Shown one piece after another: positions 1 to 13,400 of a stretch of 64,000 nucleotides of DNA. The notes under the pieces were generated by a model, which was given only the letters and a program-made list of their open reading frames with translations, was not told the DNA's origin and did no database searches. Made by a program: the position numbers and the translations under genes. The stretch's first letter is position 1. Every line of letters begins with the position of its first letter. Source of the stretch: Apteryx mantelli (taxonomy: Eukaryota; Chordata; Aves; Apterygiformes; Apterygidae); contig NC_089991.1 in NCBI RefSeq assembly GCF_036417845.1, positions 12,803,001-12,867,000 on the forward strand, in the 5' to 3' direction.

Positions 1-619
1 AGCTAACAGTAAACAAAACAAGGCAAGAGAGCTACATATAAAAGAGCTCACCTTCTTCATTCTGTTCATATTTTTACATCCATAGTTGCTGAATCTAATT
101 ATGTGTGTCGTACTACAGAAGAATGCATTGTCCAGCTACAAGCTTCCCAGGGAAAACCCTGCACTGCCAGGAGGATCAGCTATATATTAATTTATTTAGA
201 TCCCACTAAAAATTATCACCCCAATCTCTTTAAAACACAAATAAGCAATGATGGCCACATTATCCAAGCAACAAAAATCTCTATCACATATGAATATTTA
301 ACTAAATCAACCCATATTTCTTATAATAGATCAAAGTACTTATCTTGCCAGACATAACCCTCTCAATTTTTTACCCTCAAAATAAGGGTAGACAGGGTAA
401 GGAACCAGTGTTTATATTGCCTGGAAATATTTTGCTGATGGGGAAATCAGCTTATCTTATGAATAAGGAACAAAAAATTGGGTGTGGAGCAGAGCTCAGC
501 CCAGAGCAATAATTCTTAAAGTGAAGAATTAACTGAATACAAAAAAATTTCCATTTCTGCAGCAACTTCTGTCTTTATGAACAGTCACAAATTTAACCCC
601 ACCAAAATACAGAGATATT

Positions 620-680
620 CTCATTTTACAGCTAGGGATACTGAGGCACAGAGCAGTGAAAAGCTCATGATCATGTCTGG
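620..680 (+). mobile_element. MIR-like SINE fragment
   Basis: TCTCATTTTACAGCTAGGGATACTGAGGCACAGAGCAG resembles the well-known MIR segment CATTTTACAGATGGGGAAAC / TGAGGCACAGAGAGG. Beyond GTGAAAAGCTCATGATC it diverges. It is an ancient copy recognisable only over about 60 bp. Confidence 0.6.
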
Positions 681-3393
681 CATCTGTATGCCTCCCTGTG
701 CACACGTGTGTCTTCCTGCTTCCTTCCTTCCTCTCTAGCTAAGAGCATAAAGGAGAGAGCAAAACTCTTCCCAGGCAGGCTGTGCCTCTGGATAAGCACA
801 GAATAAGCGAGGCAGAGAGATTATGTGCTAAACACAACCAGGAGTCCCACAGGAGAGCAGAGGACTTCTCCTGCAGCCTGAAAGGGAGACAGTTGGCAAC
901 AGCTGCCAGGAACAAAGCTCTACATATGGTAACACAAGAAAAAATCTGCACAGGGCAATAAACACACCCTGATCATTACTGTGGAACACGCTTGAGATAC
1001 AGTGTTCCAGGAGGAATAGAAGGACTTCTGTTTCCACTTCACATCTCAGCTTTGGGCTGCCAGCTAACTTGGGAAGAGTTTGCAGACATAATTATCTGGA
1101 ACCTGACCCCACTGCTAGAATCAACTGGTGAAATTTGCCTCCTGGACAAGGCACCACTTCAAAGCTTCTCCATTTATGTTAAGCATGGGGGCGAACATTT
1201 GCATTTACACACATTACATGAAAACATCCTTTTTATTAAAAAAATAAGACTCTGGTATGATATGCGTGATCACCAGAACCTGCATATCAATACAAGGATG
1301 CAGGGAATGCAGACCCAGACTTAGCAGCATACTCTTCTGTCAAGATACTCAACAAAGAGGAAGATATCAGAAGAAAGTAAGCAATTAAGAGTGATCTCAA
1401 GTTTGTCAAGACTGTCAGGGGGTTTAACTTGTCAGCTGGTTCTATCAGAATACCATGGTAAATCAGATCATACTCACTGAGGGAAATGCACTGGTTATGA
1501 AAAGACTTGTAGTCTGTGCTCCATGTAAGTTTTCATCCATTAAAAAACACTCAAGAAACTGGTTATCATATCAAACCATGAAAAGCAGACCAAGCCTTTA
1601 CACATGGGGCAAGATAGATTCTACTGTATTAACCACCAGCCTTTCAGAGATGTGCTGAGGAATGCAACCCATTCTGGGGAATGACACCTTGGCCACAGTT
1701 ATGTTGCTAATTCTCAACAACATGGATATACACAGGGACAAATAGGTCCAGCTGGTACAGTCCGCTGCAGCAATTCCCTTCAGCAGTGCCGGGTCACCAC
1801 AAGCATATCAGAGTTCTCTCTCTGGGGTCACCAGGTCAGTCCCCGGGCCTTAGTCCTTTACCTTCATGATCAGTGAAGTGGACCCATAGTACCTGACAAT
1901 CTACTGAAGCAATCACTGCAGCTGTGGTCAGCAGCACTACTTCTCTCATGCGAAGGAAGCAACTTTCCGCTGTATTGTCTACACATTCACGTTATTAACT
2001 CTCATGTGATGCAGTAATCCTCTCAAACTTCATCCTCCTCCATGCTAGGATGAATTCATTTGGCCTGGCCTTTTTTCTAGCAAATATTTAGCATCATGAG
2101 TGTGTGTACATATGTTTTTTAAAAAAATTCTGAACAAATCACTCAACTGCAAATGATTCTCCTCCAGGGAGTGAACAAAAGAACGAACACGTGCCAGATG
2201 TTAGTTGCACTGTTCAGTGCACACCTGGAAGGCAGTCAGACGCTGCAACGCTGAGAACAGTAGAGGAATCGAGATGGGACACACCAGAATTACCAGCGTT
2301 ACATGAAATTAATTTTCATTCTGTTTTCCTACCGGGTCCATTGCTGCAAACAGAAGGGATGAGGTTTCAGTGAAAGTGCTTTACATGATTAAAGATGAAA
2401 GGATGGCAGAACAAGGTAAAGAAATGTACTAGTACAAGAATTTTGTTGTTTAAATTCATCTTTGCTATTTCAAAACTATTGCATACTTACAGCTTTGCAT
2501 GAGAATTTCTGGTCATTTCTATAAAAACATTACTGATACATTGTTTAGATCTGCCTCATGGGAGTTTAGTTTTAACTGGTCTCAGACAGAACGGTCCACC
2601 ACCTCTTAATCTCAGTAAATTCTCTTTGGAAAAGCTATTTGTACAAAACCAATTTCTATATTTCAGTGATATTATATCAATGTCATTGAAAAAAAAATTC
2701 CATCTTTGAAAAATCCCCTTTTTGAACTTGTGGTTTGGGATTCCTTTGCTTTATTTTGGAATATCGACATTCTGAATTTATATTACTTTCACTTTCTCAT
2801 TTTCACAGTGACATTTCATGAAATTAACTAACAAATAAAACTGATCTTTAAAGATAATCATTTGGAACAAATTGTGAGGTTGGAACCAAACACCATTGTT
2901 TTCCTGTAAATAAAAAATTATCATCAAGTGACTTCACATCTGGAAATACCACAGACTAACATAAAAAGAGTAAAAAAACCCTGACAAGAATGAAACTCCA
3001 AAATGCCTGATTTTCTACAAGCAAATATTTTAGAAGTTGTTTCACAGGAATTTGGAGCGAAAAATGACAAAATGTCAATATTCCCCATGAAAAAGACACA
3101 CCGAAATCATCATGCATGGCAACAATTAGAGAGGAAAGATGTTTGTTAGGGTACTAGCTTGGAATTTAGGATATTTCAAATTTCCAGTTGGCTAGAGATT
3201 TCTGGCTAGACTACTGGCCTTTCTATGTCTCAGTCACCAAAGTTGTGAAATGTAGTAAATAACCACACACTCTATTCTGTAATACATAGTTATTATGATA
3301 ATAAGATGGCATATAAATTCACTGGATACCTGCCAGTTCCCTCTAGCCACACTCACCTGCTCCCAACAGCAAAATGTTTACTGATAATAATTA

Positions 3394-3440
3394 AGGCTGA
3401 GATTATCAAAAATGCCTAAGGGATTTGGATGCCCATGGGA
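3394..3440 (+). mobile_element. Old palindromic MITE-like sauropsid repeat, half copy
   Basis: GGCTGAGATTATCAAAAATG then CCTAAGGGATTTGGATGCCCATGGGA resembles the common reptile and bird repeat that reads GGATTTTCAAAAG-CACCTAAG...-GCCTAAGTCCCATTGA. Only one arm of the palindrome is evident. The family name is not assigned. Confidence 0.4.
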
Positions 3441-6400
3441 ACTGGCAGTACTGAAGCTCTCCGCCTATGGATTTTACTGAAACTCTGATTGATTTATTTT
3501 TTTCCACTGGCAACATTTCAAGCGCACACATGCAGAACAGCAAGAATATTTACATGGATAAGATCTTCGTGTTGGCTAGGCAGAGAATCCCATTGTGCTA
3601 GAGACTTTGCAAGCAGACAGCAAATAAGAGCGTCTACTCCAAAGAGTGTTATTTCAGTTCTGGTACACACCTAAAATCAGGGACAATTTTTTTTCCCCAC
3701 AGTACGGAAAATTCTCAATTTGGGAGCAACTGAAGAGTCATGCATAATTCCAAAAGCCCATTTTCACAGGATCTTCCTCTGCAGCCATGAAAATAACTTC
3801 CCTCTCTTCCTTTCCAAAATCAGATTTCAATCAATTGAAACTCTCAATGCAGAAAAACACCTTTCTAAATTATCACCTTCCTTGTGCAGAATCTTCTCCT
3901 TCTCCACCAATAGAACTGTTGATGTTAGTTTTGTAGCCAGTAAATAAATCATCTGTTGTCAAGCCAGATAAGCTTTCTACCAGGTGGAAATAGAGAGTTT
4001 TCTGATGAAGAGCAGCAGTATGGAACGGGAGGTAACATGCAGCACTGTGCTTTGCTGTAATAGAATTTTGCTTGAGAAACAATAGGATGAAACTAGTAAA
4101 GGCCAGAGGTGTCAGGTGGAGAAAGCCTTGCTGGTTGCTTTCAGCCCTCCTCCCCCAAACCCAGCGGCTGTAGAAAGAGTACAGTCAAGACTTCCAGAAG
4201 TGAATTTCTCTTGCTGGAGGTGCAGAGTGCATCACAGCAGTGGTGGGTACTACTGATGCTGCACAAACAGTTTCAAGGGATGTTGAGGAGGAGAGCGGGG
4301 TCAGTAGCACATTCCCAAGTGAGAAGGTGATTCCAGTTCCCTTTTCACACAGGTGGATCCTGGCTCAAATCTTCCACAATGGCCCAGCCTTTAGCTAGCT
4401 CAGAGACTCATTTCCTATCAGCTGTAAAAGAAATGATGAAGCCAGTGCCCCTCAGAGAACGAAAGAGGGCTCTGGGTTTAGAAACCAATTTGATCGCAGA
4501 CAACTTTTGTTTCTCTTCCATCATAGACCCTCCCACTCAAGATGCCCTGAATGCTATATCAGGTGTAATTAACCCTGTGCCCTGAATGTGGGCGCAAACC
4601 AATCTCACTGTTCAGGAAAGTCTTTGTCAAAGACATGAAGGTTGATGAAGTTTTGTGCTGGATTCTGATGCTCATATGCCTTTGCTCTCCTTTTGTACTA
4701 GCATTTCATTTCATTGGAGAGGGAAGGAGCTCTCGCACAACAGAAGATGGTTCTTAATCCAATTTTTATGTTTGCTATTCTTTCATTATTGCTATGCATT
4801 TCAGCAGCTTCTTGCTGCAGTTATGCAGTTCTCTGATTCTGAAGGCAAGCAAGCCTTCTCCAGGAACAGCAAGTGAATAAATAAATAAAGCACTGCTAAG
4901 AAGAAAGATGAGTGAGGAGGGCAATAGAGAGAGGGCTTGTGTGGAAGGAACTGGACTGCCCACTGCAAACTTGTCTTCCTCTTTACTTCTCCCTCCAAAC
5001 CAGATCCCAGGGAAGACTTGGGTTTGTCATCCCGCCTCTGCTTTTCTTGCAGAGCAGACAATGACTCTGGGGAAAAGAACAAAACCTCCCCCTTCTGTGC
5101 AGGAGCAATTTGCTTATACTTCTCAGATTCTCAGAGGGTGGAAGAGGGATGAGATCCTCTTTGTTCTTTATTGCTTAGGATATTTGCATAAAAGAAGCTC
5201 TTTGTTATTTAAACGCTCATCTGCTCCTGCTGCTTATTCTCATTTTGGAGTCATAATCTTCTATTAGTGATGTGCCAATTGCACAGCTACAGGGCTGGCC
5301 CAGAGGTTAGACTCTGCCATGCAAGAGCCCCTTTCAGAGCTCCATACCCAAGAGGATTTGCAAGCTTGAAGGTCCTCCTTTTTCAATGTGTAGGTCTGAA
5401 GCCTGGTACCAATACTGGTATCAGTACTGTTGGGCCGAAGCCAAAGAGGCTGCTACGGTGATAATCTAACCACCCCACTAGCTGATTGTCGATTTTGGAA
5501 TTTAAGAGTCAAATAATGGCAGTGTATTTCCAATGGCCAGAAAGTGTCTGAAATGGAAACTTGAAATACAACTATATTTCCTAACACCTGACCACAGGCA
5601 GTCCAGACACATTCTTTCTTTCTGAGAGCATGGCTTACCTGCCTCTATCAGACATGCCCATTCCATGTTCACTCTGGTCCAGTAATGAAGAACATATTTC
5701 TGCCTTCACGCAACATTGCTCTGTTTCCCTGCATCTTGCTTCATATGGGAGATCTATTTAGTGGTGCCAGTAGCCATGCCTGCGAGAATCTGGAACAACA
5801 GCTGCTTCTCTTCTCCTTACACCAGACCTATGTCCTGTCCTTTACTGATGTGCATTGCAATAGGAACACGGGCAGGATGGTCAGGGAAACAGAAAGATCC
5901 TTTTAATTTACAGAGTACTCTTCACCAGTGGCTTCTTGCATCAAAGGAAACGGAGATTTTTTTCATTAAAAAAATTAACAAGGTAAGCTCTCCCAGTACA
6001 CTGTGGAAAGGGCAGTAAATGCAGATCTACAGCATCCATCTCCTGATGTAAAGTGCAATCAACCACCTACCAAATTCACAAATGCCTCTGGCTGCTCTGC
6101 AAGCTCTACCTTCCACCCTGCCGCTAATGACTGACAGACAAGAGCTCCATCTGGATACACTACATCTAACTTAGAGTAATCTTGTTCCCACGCTAAATAA
6201 GAGACAGGACTCTCTCATTTCATGAGCTCCACTACTATTCAAGACTGCTGCACCATTTTGAGTATTCGCAGAGTTTCACAAGCCTGCATTGTAGGTGCTG
6301 GATTAGTCTGAATAACACACTGAGACCTAAGGTGAAGAAGGCTTCAAAAACATCAGGATCAAGCTGAGTTCATTGGGAGGGAAGGGGAGCATCAACAAGT

Positions 6401-9105
6401 TGGCACAGAAGCTCAATGGTTGGCAGAACAGAAAGTAAGGTTAAAATGAAGAGAATGATATGACTGATGCTTCACAGGAACCAAGGAAAATGGCATAGTC
6501 TTGCAATGCCCTGAGATAGCCCGTTCACAGCCCTGCTTTATGCAGGTCTATGGGATTTAGCACATACATTTAACTGTTTTAAAGAGAGCTTTGGAAACTT
6601 CTGGGAAAGATTGATGCTACAGAAGGTGTAAACCTTTAAAATAAGTACTTAGCACATCCACACATCACAGGTTTGCACAGAAAACAAAATATGCAGATAA
6701 ACTAGAAGCAAGGAGAGAAATCTCAGTACACTTTTAGTCATCAGGAATGCAAAAACACTATTCAGACTTGCTCTGAAGAGCACATTATGTAGACTTGAGC
6801 ATTATAGATTCCAGTTATACTCCCTCCATCTGATTTTAGGTGAACTAAGCATCATGTTGTCCACCTGATAAGTCTCTAGTTCCTAGTTTGCTTGTAAACC
6901 AAGGAGTGATCATGATGTGTCTATGATCAAAAAGCAGAAACAAAAACCCTCCACAGACCAGCTGAGATTCAATCTGAACAAAGCCAAAATACACGCACTC
7001 CACACAGCACCACAAAGCTAAGAATAATAATTACCTCCTTACAAAGAATTAAAACTGAAATGAATAAGGAAGACTATTTTAGACAGTGAACAACCTATCT
7101 ATAAAACCAATATCTATATTTCTTATTGAAATATCATTTTTGTTGGTAAAGAGAATACATGAACCTATTATTTTGCAAAGCATGGCTAAATACATTCACA
7201 ACAAACATTGAATAAGTAACTAGAAAAGCCAGTTCTTTAACTGCTAGTTCTGATGCCTGTAGCCAGACATGCAGATAATGTATTCTGTTCTGCTTCTAGC
7301 AGCTGGAACAAATTTCCCATAAACAACCTGGTGGGCAGTTTGTAGTGTATCTAAAATATATTTTTAAAACGCTGATAGCTTTTGTTTCCAATTATGAAGG
7401 CAAACCTGCAGAGCCGAAAACTAGGGGACACGGCTGGTCTTGGTCCACACAGAGCAAAATATGGCATAATTGTTCTGAAGTAACTTCTCACAAAAGTAAT
7501 GCCAAGAGAGTTTGAATAAAGAGCCCCAAACCAAACTAGTATAAAACAGGAATAGTTCCACAGGTGACATTTGATTTTCATAAGAATACACTGATCTGCA
7601 CCAGCAGAGGTTTCACACAGAAATTCTCCAAGTACTATACAACTCCATCAATTACTACCACTGACATTATTTTCTCTGTACATCCTCTTGCCAGGGTTGC
7701 TTGCATATGAAATCTTGTCTGACAGGATCTGTGCGGAGAAGACATATTTGTCACCACATTCCTGTGTTCCTTGTTACTCTAAATTCATTTCTGAGAAGGG
7801 AAAGTATTAACTGAAGAACCAGGGAAAGCAAAATGTCGAATCTCACTATGCAGTGAAAAATGCTTTGATCAGTGCACTGGAGCCCTTACAACTGCATAAA
7901 GTTAAAGACTTCTCAGCATCTCAGCAAATGTAAATATTAAACTGATTGTATGTGCCTTTGAATTTAGAAAGAATGCACAGAATACACAAGAATTAACACG
8001 ACAGCGGACACGAACAGGTTAATAGTGATTCTAGCCATATGCTTTAGGCAGGCATTAGACTGCATACATCATACCACAAGAGAATAACATTGTTTCCTTT
8101 CATACCTTAGACTGCAGACAAAGACCTGGGATTTAGTTCCCTCTTCTACCTAAGGGTACTTGAATCCACATTTCTCAAGAATGTGATCAAACCAACAAAG
8201 CAGGCCTCAAATACTCCAGGAAAATGCTCTTGTTCACCAAACCTGGCACCCGAGCTTCTCAGAACAGCAATACCCTAACACAGAGTAGAGGGCCATACTT
8301 TCCCTTACCCTCTTGCTGAATATTCAAGTATTGCATATGAAGTACAAAAACTGAAGCAGGAGTTCTTGTCCTCATTCATACACGAACATACCCCGTCTAC
8401 AACCTCACTGTTAAGGAAAGCTCTCATGAAACAATAAAAGTAGGCTCAAACTCACACAGTCAGAGGAAAGGATTGAACACAAACCTCTCAAATAATGGGC
8501 AAGGGAGATTTAAGGAACAGACAGATGATACCACTTCCAGATTTGTAAATCCAGTTAAAAAAAAAAAATCTCCCAAAACCATTAAGGTAGACCCCCAAAT
8601 AATTATGTAGTGATCAAAAATGCATTTCCAAGATTTTTTTTCGTTTTTACTACAACAGCAATACAAAAGGATTTTGTAAATTCCCATAAGCCTTATCAGA
8701 GCACACAGCTATCCGGCCACAAATGTAATAGCACTTACTTGCCCCTGGTAAAGAGGGGCACAGCTCCGTCTGAAGGAAGGGCTGCTACTTAGCTACTACT
8801 GTAACCCTGGTGGGCAGATTCCCCTCCACACAGACAGACAGCTTGGACATGATGTGCTTCTGAAGGAGGCATTAAGTGGTGTACAGAACTGGATGAATGA
8901 AGGTTTCATACTGGTACCCCTACTCTTCCAAATTTCTTTCCCCATCCTTTCTACTTGACATACATGCAGACACTTCAAATAAACCAGTATACTTGCATAC
9001 ACCAATGAAAACCCATACAGCACATGATGCAAAAGCAGGTTTGGCAACTCCCATGAGATGTATGACATTCACTGTAGACATGCTTAATGTAAAACACAAA
9101 GAAAT

Positions 9106-9195
9106 TGTGGTGCTCCCTGCCACAGGAGGTTCAGAAGGCCAGAGTTATAAATGGATTTAAAAAGGGATTAGACAAATTCACAAAGGACAGCATAT
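9106..9195 (+). mobile_element. Old CR1-like retroposon fragment
   Basis: The stretch TGCTCCCTGCCACAGGAGGT through GCCAGAGTTATAAATGGATT and AAAAAGGGATTAGACAAATTC corresponds to the same conserved 3' zone of amniote CR1 elements (in-frame remnant P-A-T-G-G-S-E-G-Q-S-Y-K-W-I). Only about 90 bp are recognisable, and the downstream microsatellite at 9302 interrupts any continuation. Confidence 0.7.
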
Positions 9196-9301
9196 TAAAC
9201 AGAACAGTCTGGTTACAACAGTCAGTTCAGAAAGTCCTTAAATCACCCATCACTAGGAGCCAAGAGGACACAATAGAAAAAGGCTCTCTCTTTCTATATG
9301 C

Positions 9302-9358
9302 ATGTGTGTTTTTGTGTGTTTGTGTGTGTGTATATATATATAAACATACACACACACA

Positions 9359-9390
<32 letters not shown>
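9302..9390. repeat. Compound microsatellite (TG)n-(TA)n-(AC)n-(TA)n
   Basis: TG repeats (about 9304-9330) pass into TA (9331-9342), then after a short AAAC comes an (AC) run (about 9346-9361) and a pure TA run of about 29 bp (9362-9390). The TG arm and the AC arm are complementary, so the central part can fold back on itself. Confidence 0.95.
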
Positions 9391-9392
<2 letters not shown>

Positions 9393-10320
9393 AGTTTCAT
9401 ATACTTTTTCTTAATTGTCTGCCGCTGACCACTGGCACAGATAATACCCTGCATGGATGGATCTTCAGTCTCTCTCTATATAGACATTTTGACATTCTTG
9501 CATAAGTAGCAAGCATGCTGGCATGGGAAACACCAGAGAATTAAGATTCACTTCACCTGGAAGATGGTGTTCACAGCCCAAGATGCTGCATCAGAGTCAT
9601 GGGGTCATTTCTGCCACTCACCTTTAAACAGGTTAGAAGCACACAAAGCAATGTGGGCTATTTCTAAGTCTCAATAAGCAACATAAAATGGCCATATGTA
9701 ATTTTAAGAAGCACAAGGAGGATCCGTAGCTCCTGTGATTTAAGTACAGGCCACCTACATGCTACATTTTTCCCCTGTAACAGGAAGGTAAATAGAGTTC
9801 TTCACTCCCTCACACTGGGAACCATAATCCTCTGCTTTATATTTATTACAACAAACTCATGTTTGAAACAAAGTTCAGAGGCTTGTCTTCTTTAATCAAT
9901 CTTCCAAGAGACGCACAGAGCAGTAAATCACACTTGCATGGAACTGAAGCAGTAAGGCTAAATCGGAGTTTTTCCCTCTGTTCCCCTTCTCAAAACAAAA
10001 CACAAAGAGAAGGTGCTCAGACAAGCAAGTTAACTGAACTGATGATATAAGCCACATCACTTTCTCCGAGGAAAGCAAAAGGCAAGAGATAATAAAGCAT
10101 CTTGGCTCCATGACAATATGCTAGCTAGGCACTTTCAGGAGTCACACATAATGAATATTCAGCAATCTCTGGGTATTGTGGTACAGCAAAGTACCTCTGT
10201 CAGGGGAGTCATTTCTGTGGCTGAGGTGAGAAAATAATAGATGTCCACTTGGCAGAGGTAGCCACAGACATGTTAACTTAGAGCACATAGATCTCTCTGG
10301 ATAGCATCTGGCTGGAGATT

Positions 10321-10344
10321 ATTAATGAGTCCATTAATGAGTCC
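10321..10344. repeat. 12-bp perfect tandem duplication
   Basis: ATTAATGAGTCC occurs twice head to tail, followed by G. Each unit holds an ATTA homeobox core and an AP-1-like TGAGTCC, so the duplication doubles both. Confidence 0.9.
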
Positions 10345-10422
10345 GTTTCCACTGTGATGGAGCGAGGAAGGAGCTTTTAGCACACATGCTGCAAGCAACC
10401 CTTGGAACTAAAAGTTCAAGCC

Positions 10423-10439
10423 AAAAAAAAAAAAAAAAA
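10423..10439. repeat. A17 homopolymer
   Basis: A run of 17 A follows AAAGTTCAAGCC. No SINE or processed-gene body was recognised upstream, and no target duplication was seen. Confidence 0.9.
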
Positions 10440-13400
10440 TCACAAACAAGAATGAAAGCAGGGACTTGTCTAAAAGTACTGTACTATTCAACAGCATCCA
10501 CAAATGTGCACAGGATTGACATCTTATTCACAGTCACAGTCAGCAAGGATCTCACAAATGCACAGAAAGATGGCTTCACACTAAGAATGCTTATGCAATT
10601 ACCTGAAATTCCTAATTTCTCTCCTCATTTTCATAATATTCCAGTCAATATTGTGTCTTGATATATTCCAGTTCACACTCACTAATGATGCCATGGACTT
10701 TAAATGGCCCCTCAAACACCAAAAATAATGGAGAGCAGAAGACCTGGTCAAAGAGAGCAGTTTGCAAACAATCTGGGGATCCGTGTCTAACTTCGGGGCG
10801 CACCATAACAATTTTATACATGCACTAAAGTAAAAAAGCGCTTATCTCTAAAAATTTGAAAAAAAAACTAAATCGATTCTTCAGGTTGTTACAGCTAGGG
10901 TGTTCCATGATTTACCTCTACATACCCATTTTCTTACTACTTTGATTATGCACAAGTGCTCCCTTCCCACAAGAAGCACTTATCTAGATGTTGAATTTAC
11001 AGAAATAGAAGGTAAAGGCTCATATATGAATGGAGACCAAAGAAATTTGTTCTTATTAATCTCTGATTGGCTGCAGTAGGAACTGGATTAGAAAATAGTT
11101 GTTGTCACATTACATTCAACAGAATTTCCTAACTCAAAGTCCTGTTTGACAGCCAAAGCAGATGAGATATATAAAGTCCCACTGAAAAGGAAAACGTTGA
11201 GATCTCAACCCACTTCTACCGCTCTACAGTACCTCATCATTGCTATAAATCTCCTACCCTTCCCTTTTTCCTCTGTCCCTTACAATTCCTGCCATGGAGC
11301 TACCATGCAGAACGTGGCCTATATTACTGCAGGTCTCCAGATGTTGGTGCACCCTCTCTCATTTCTCATTTGCTGCCCTGAGCTGCAAGCACTGTGCTTT
11401 CCAAAGGATGAACCAGCCCCTTGACTATTGTGACGTGCTCTCTTCGGATGTTTGATCCAGTAGATGGCAAGATCAAAAACTGCAGTTGCCTTACAGATAT
11501 TCAGCTCTATAGAATGTCAGTACCTTATTTCTTTCGTCCTCAGCCCCACTAATTTGTGCAACAGTTTCATAACCTGGGGACTTTAGTCTTGTTTATATTG
11601 CATTGGTCTTGTCTTTTCTTCTTCCTCCTCCTTTCTTTTTGTATAAATCAGCTCTTAATCCCCTTCCCTCTGACAGAAACATGAGAAAGCACCGAGTCAT
11701 ACTCTCTTTTCCTAAAGAAGGAAGGTATTTGCTGCTTTACTCTCCTGTCACTTTTCAGGTGTTGCACAAGAACTGGACCAACAAAAACCAACCTTCCATC
11801 ACCACGGGCACATCCAGAGAGGTTGGGATATTTAGAGTTAAAAACAGCTATTATCAATAAGAAATTTGTCTCCCTTCCCCCTCACCAGACTCTCAGAGCA
11901 TCTCTGGAAACAGCTCAGTGCTGCAGAGAGACCTGACTTCAGAGAGCGAATTGATTAGATGTAGGATTTTTGTGTTAATTTAAGGCTGGTGAAGAGGGGC
12001 AGGGAGAGGCTGGAGGCAGTTGCAGAAATCTTTTGGTACCATGCAGGGGGATATCAGCGCTAGGGCTGCACCCAACCCCTGCAGTCAGTGCCTCTGCAAA
12101 GCACCAAGCGAGTTCCATAATGCAGTAATCCACCCTGCCAAGCCTCCTGCCCAGCAGTTCCCTGCTGCACAGATACATCTACAAATGGAAAGGTGTGTTC
12201 ACTCCCATGCACACTAGATCTCACCGAGTCCTCTTAATGTTAAAGGGCTGAAGGGTAGAGACAGAAAGCATTTCCTTGGTTACACCTGCCCTGAGGTGCA
12301 AGATACCCAGGGAAAGGAAAGGACTGAACAGCAGTTCCAAGATGCTGGACTAACAATAGGGTTAACCAAGGTACCAGGGAAGGGCACACAACTCTCAGGC
12401 CTAGAAATACCATGGATGTACAAACTGAGAGACTGTAACCATCCTAGCACCATCTGCCACGTTGTTAGCATATAGACTGCTCCACACAGAAGCGTATCCT
12501 TGCGTGTGCCATACTTCACCAGGAAGCAGCCAAGCTGCTGGTACAGCCTTCTCTGTCTGAGGCACCAGAGGGTTAGACCCATCTGGGGGCAATGAAGGGA
12601 TAGTTTTGAGCATGCGCTAATACCCAGCAAGGGACTCTCGCAGGACTCTGGACTATCTATTCATGCTGCCTGTGCAGTCTTCATTGGTACGGTTACCCAT
12701 GCTAGCCAGGTTGACCCATAAGAAGTTAGGTAATGTCTGCACAGTCTTGTGCAGTCCCACCTCAAGACTCTTCTGGTAGCCGGTGAATCTGTGCTACAGT
12801 CCCATAGTCTGCCATAGGGCAGAAGCACTCAGAAAGGCACCGAAACACCCAAGCTGGCATTCAGTAGTCCTGTTAAGGCAGCAGCACAGACAGCAGTGCC
12901 AAACTTCTGCAAAACGTCTAACAGCTACCAAGACTCAGGCAAGTTAGTTTAAAGCTGTCTACACTGCAGCACAGACATATCCCCAGAAGCAGCACTGCAG
13001 GGAAACACATACACTGTTCACACCATGTAGCAGAACAGTGGGCTAGGTGAAATGGCTCCCCCATTTCTGTGCAGGATTGAGCCTCAAAAATGTAATTCAC
13101 ACACAGTGTGAAAGGAGGGCAGCAAAGTGTGGAACTGCACATCCTACTCACCATTCCAATTTATCTGCAGCGGGGAAAAGAGCAGACTAGCTGTCCCAAA
13201 TCCTCTAGAAAGGTGGCTAAGAGCCCAGATGTCATGAACAAACATGCTGTTAAGCATGGTGGAAAAAGCAGGCTCTTGAACATGGGAGTTCAGCAAGGTT
13301 ACTGTAGGAAATATCACTAAACCTTCATTCCTTTCTGAAACCCACCAGAGTCACAGCTCAGGGGATCACAGTGAGGTATATATGAGAAATCTACATATGC

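Larger units (their letters stand above)
1..9105. other. Upstream intergenic DNA, no gene recognised
   Basis: This is AT-rich sequence with short ORFs only (longest about 119 codons, near 4908-5267), none with a recognisable domain, signal or splice context. Besides the MIR-like piece near 620 and the palindromic repeat near 3394, there is a short TTCC run near 720 and an (AATA)n run near 4873. Nothing else could be supported. Confidence 0.7.
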
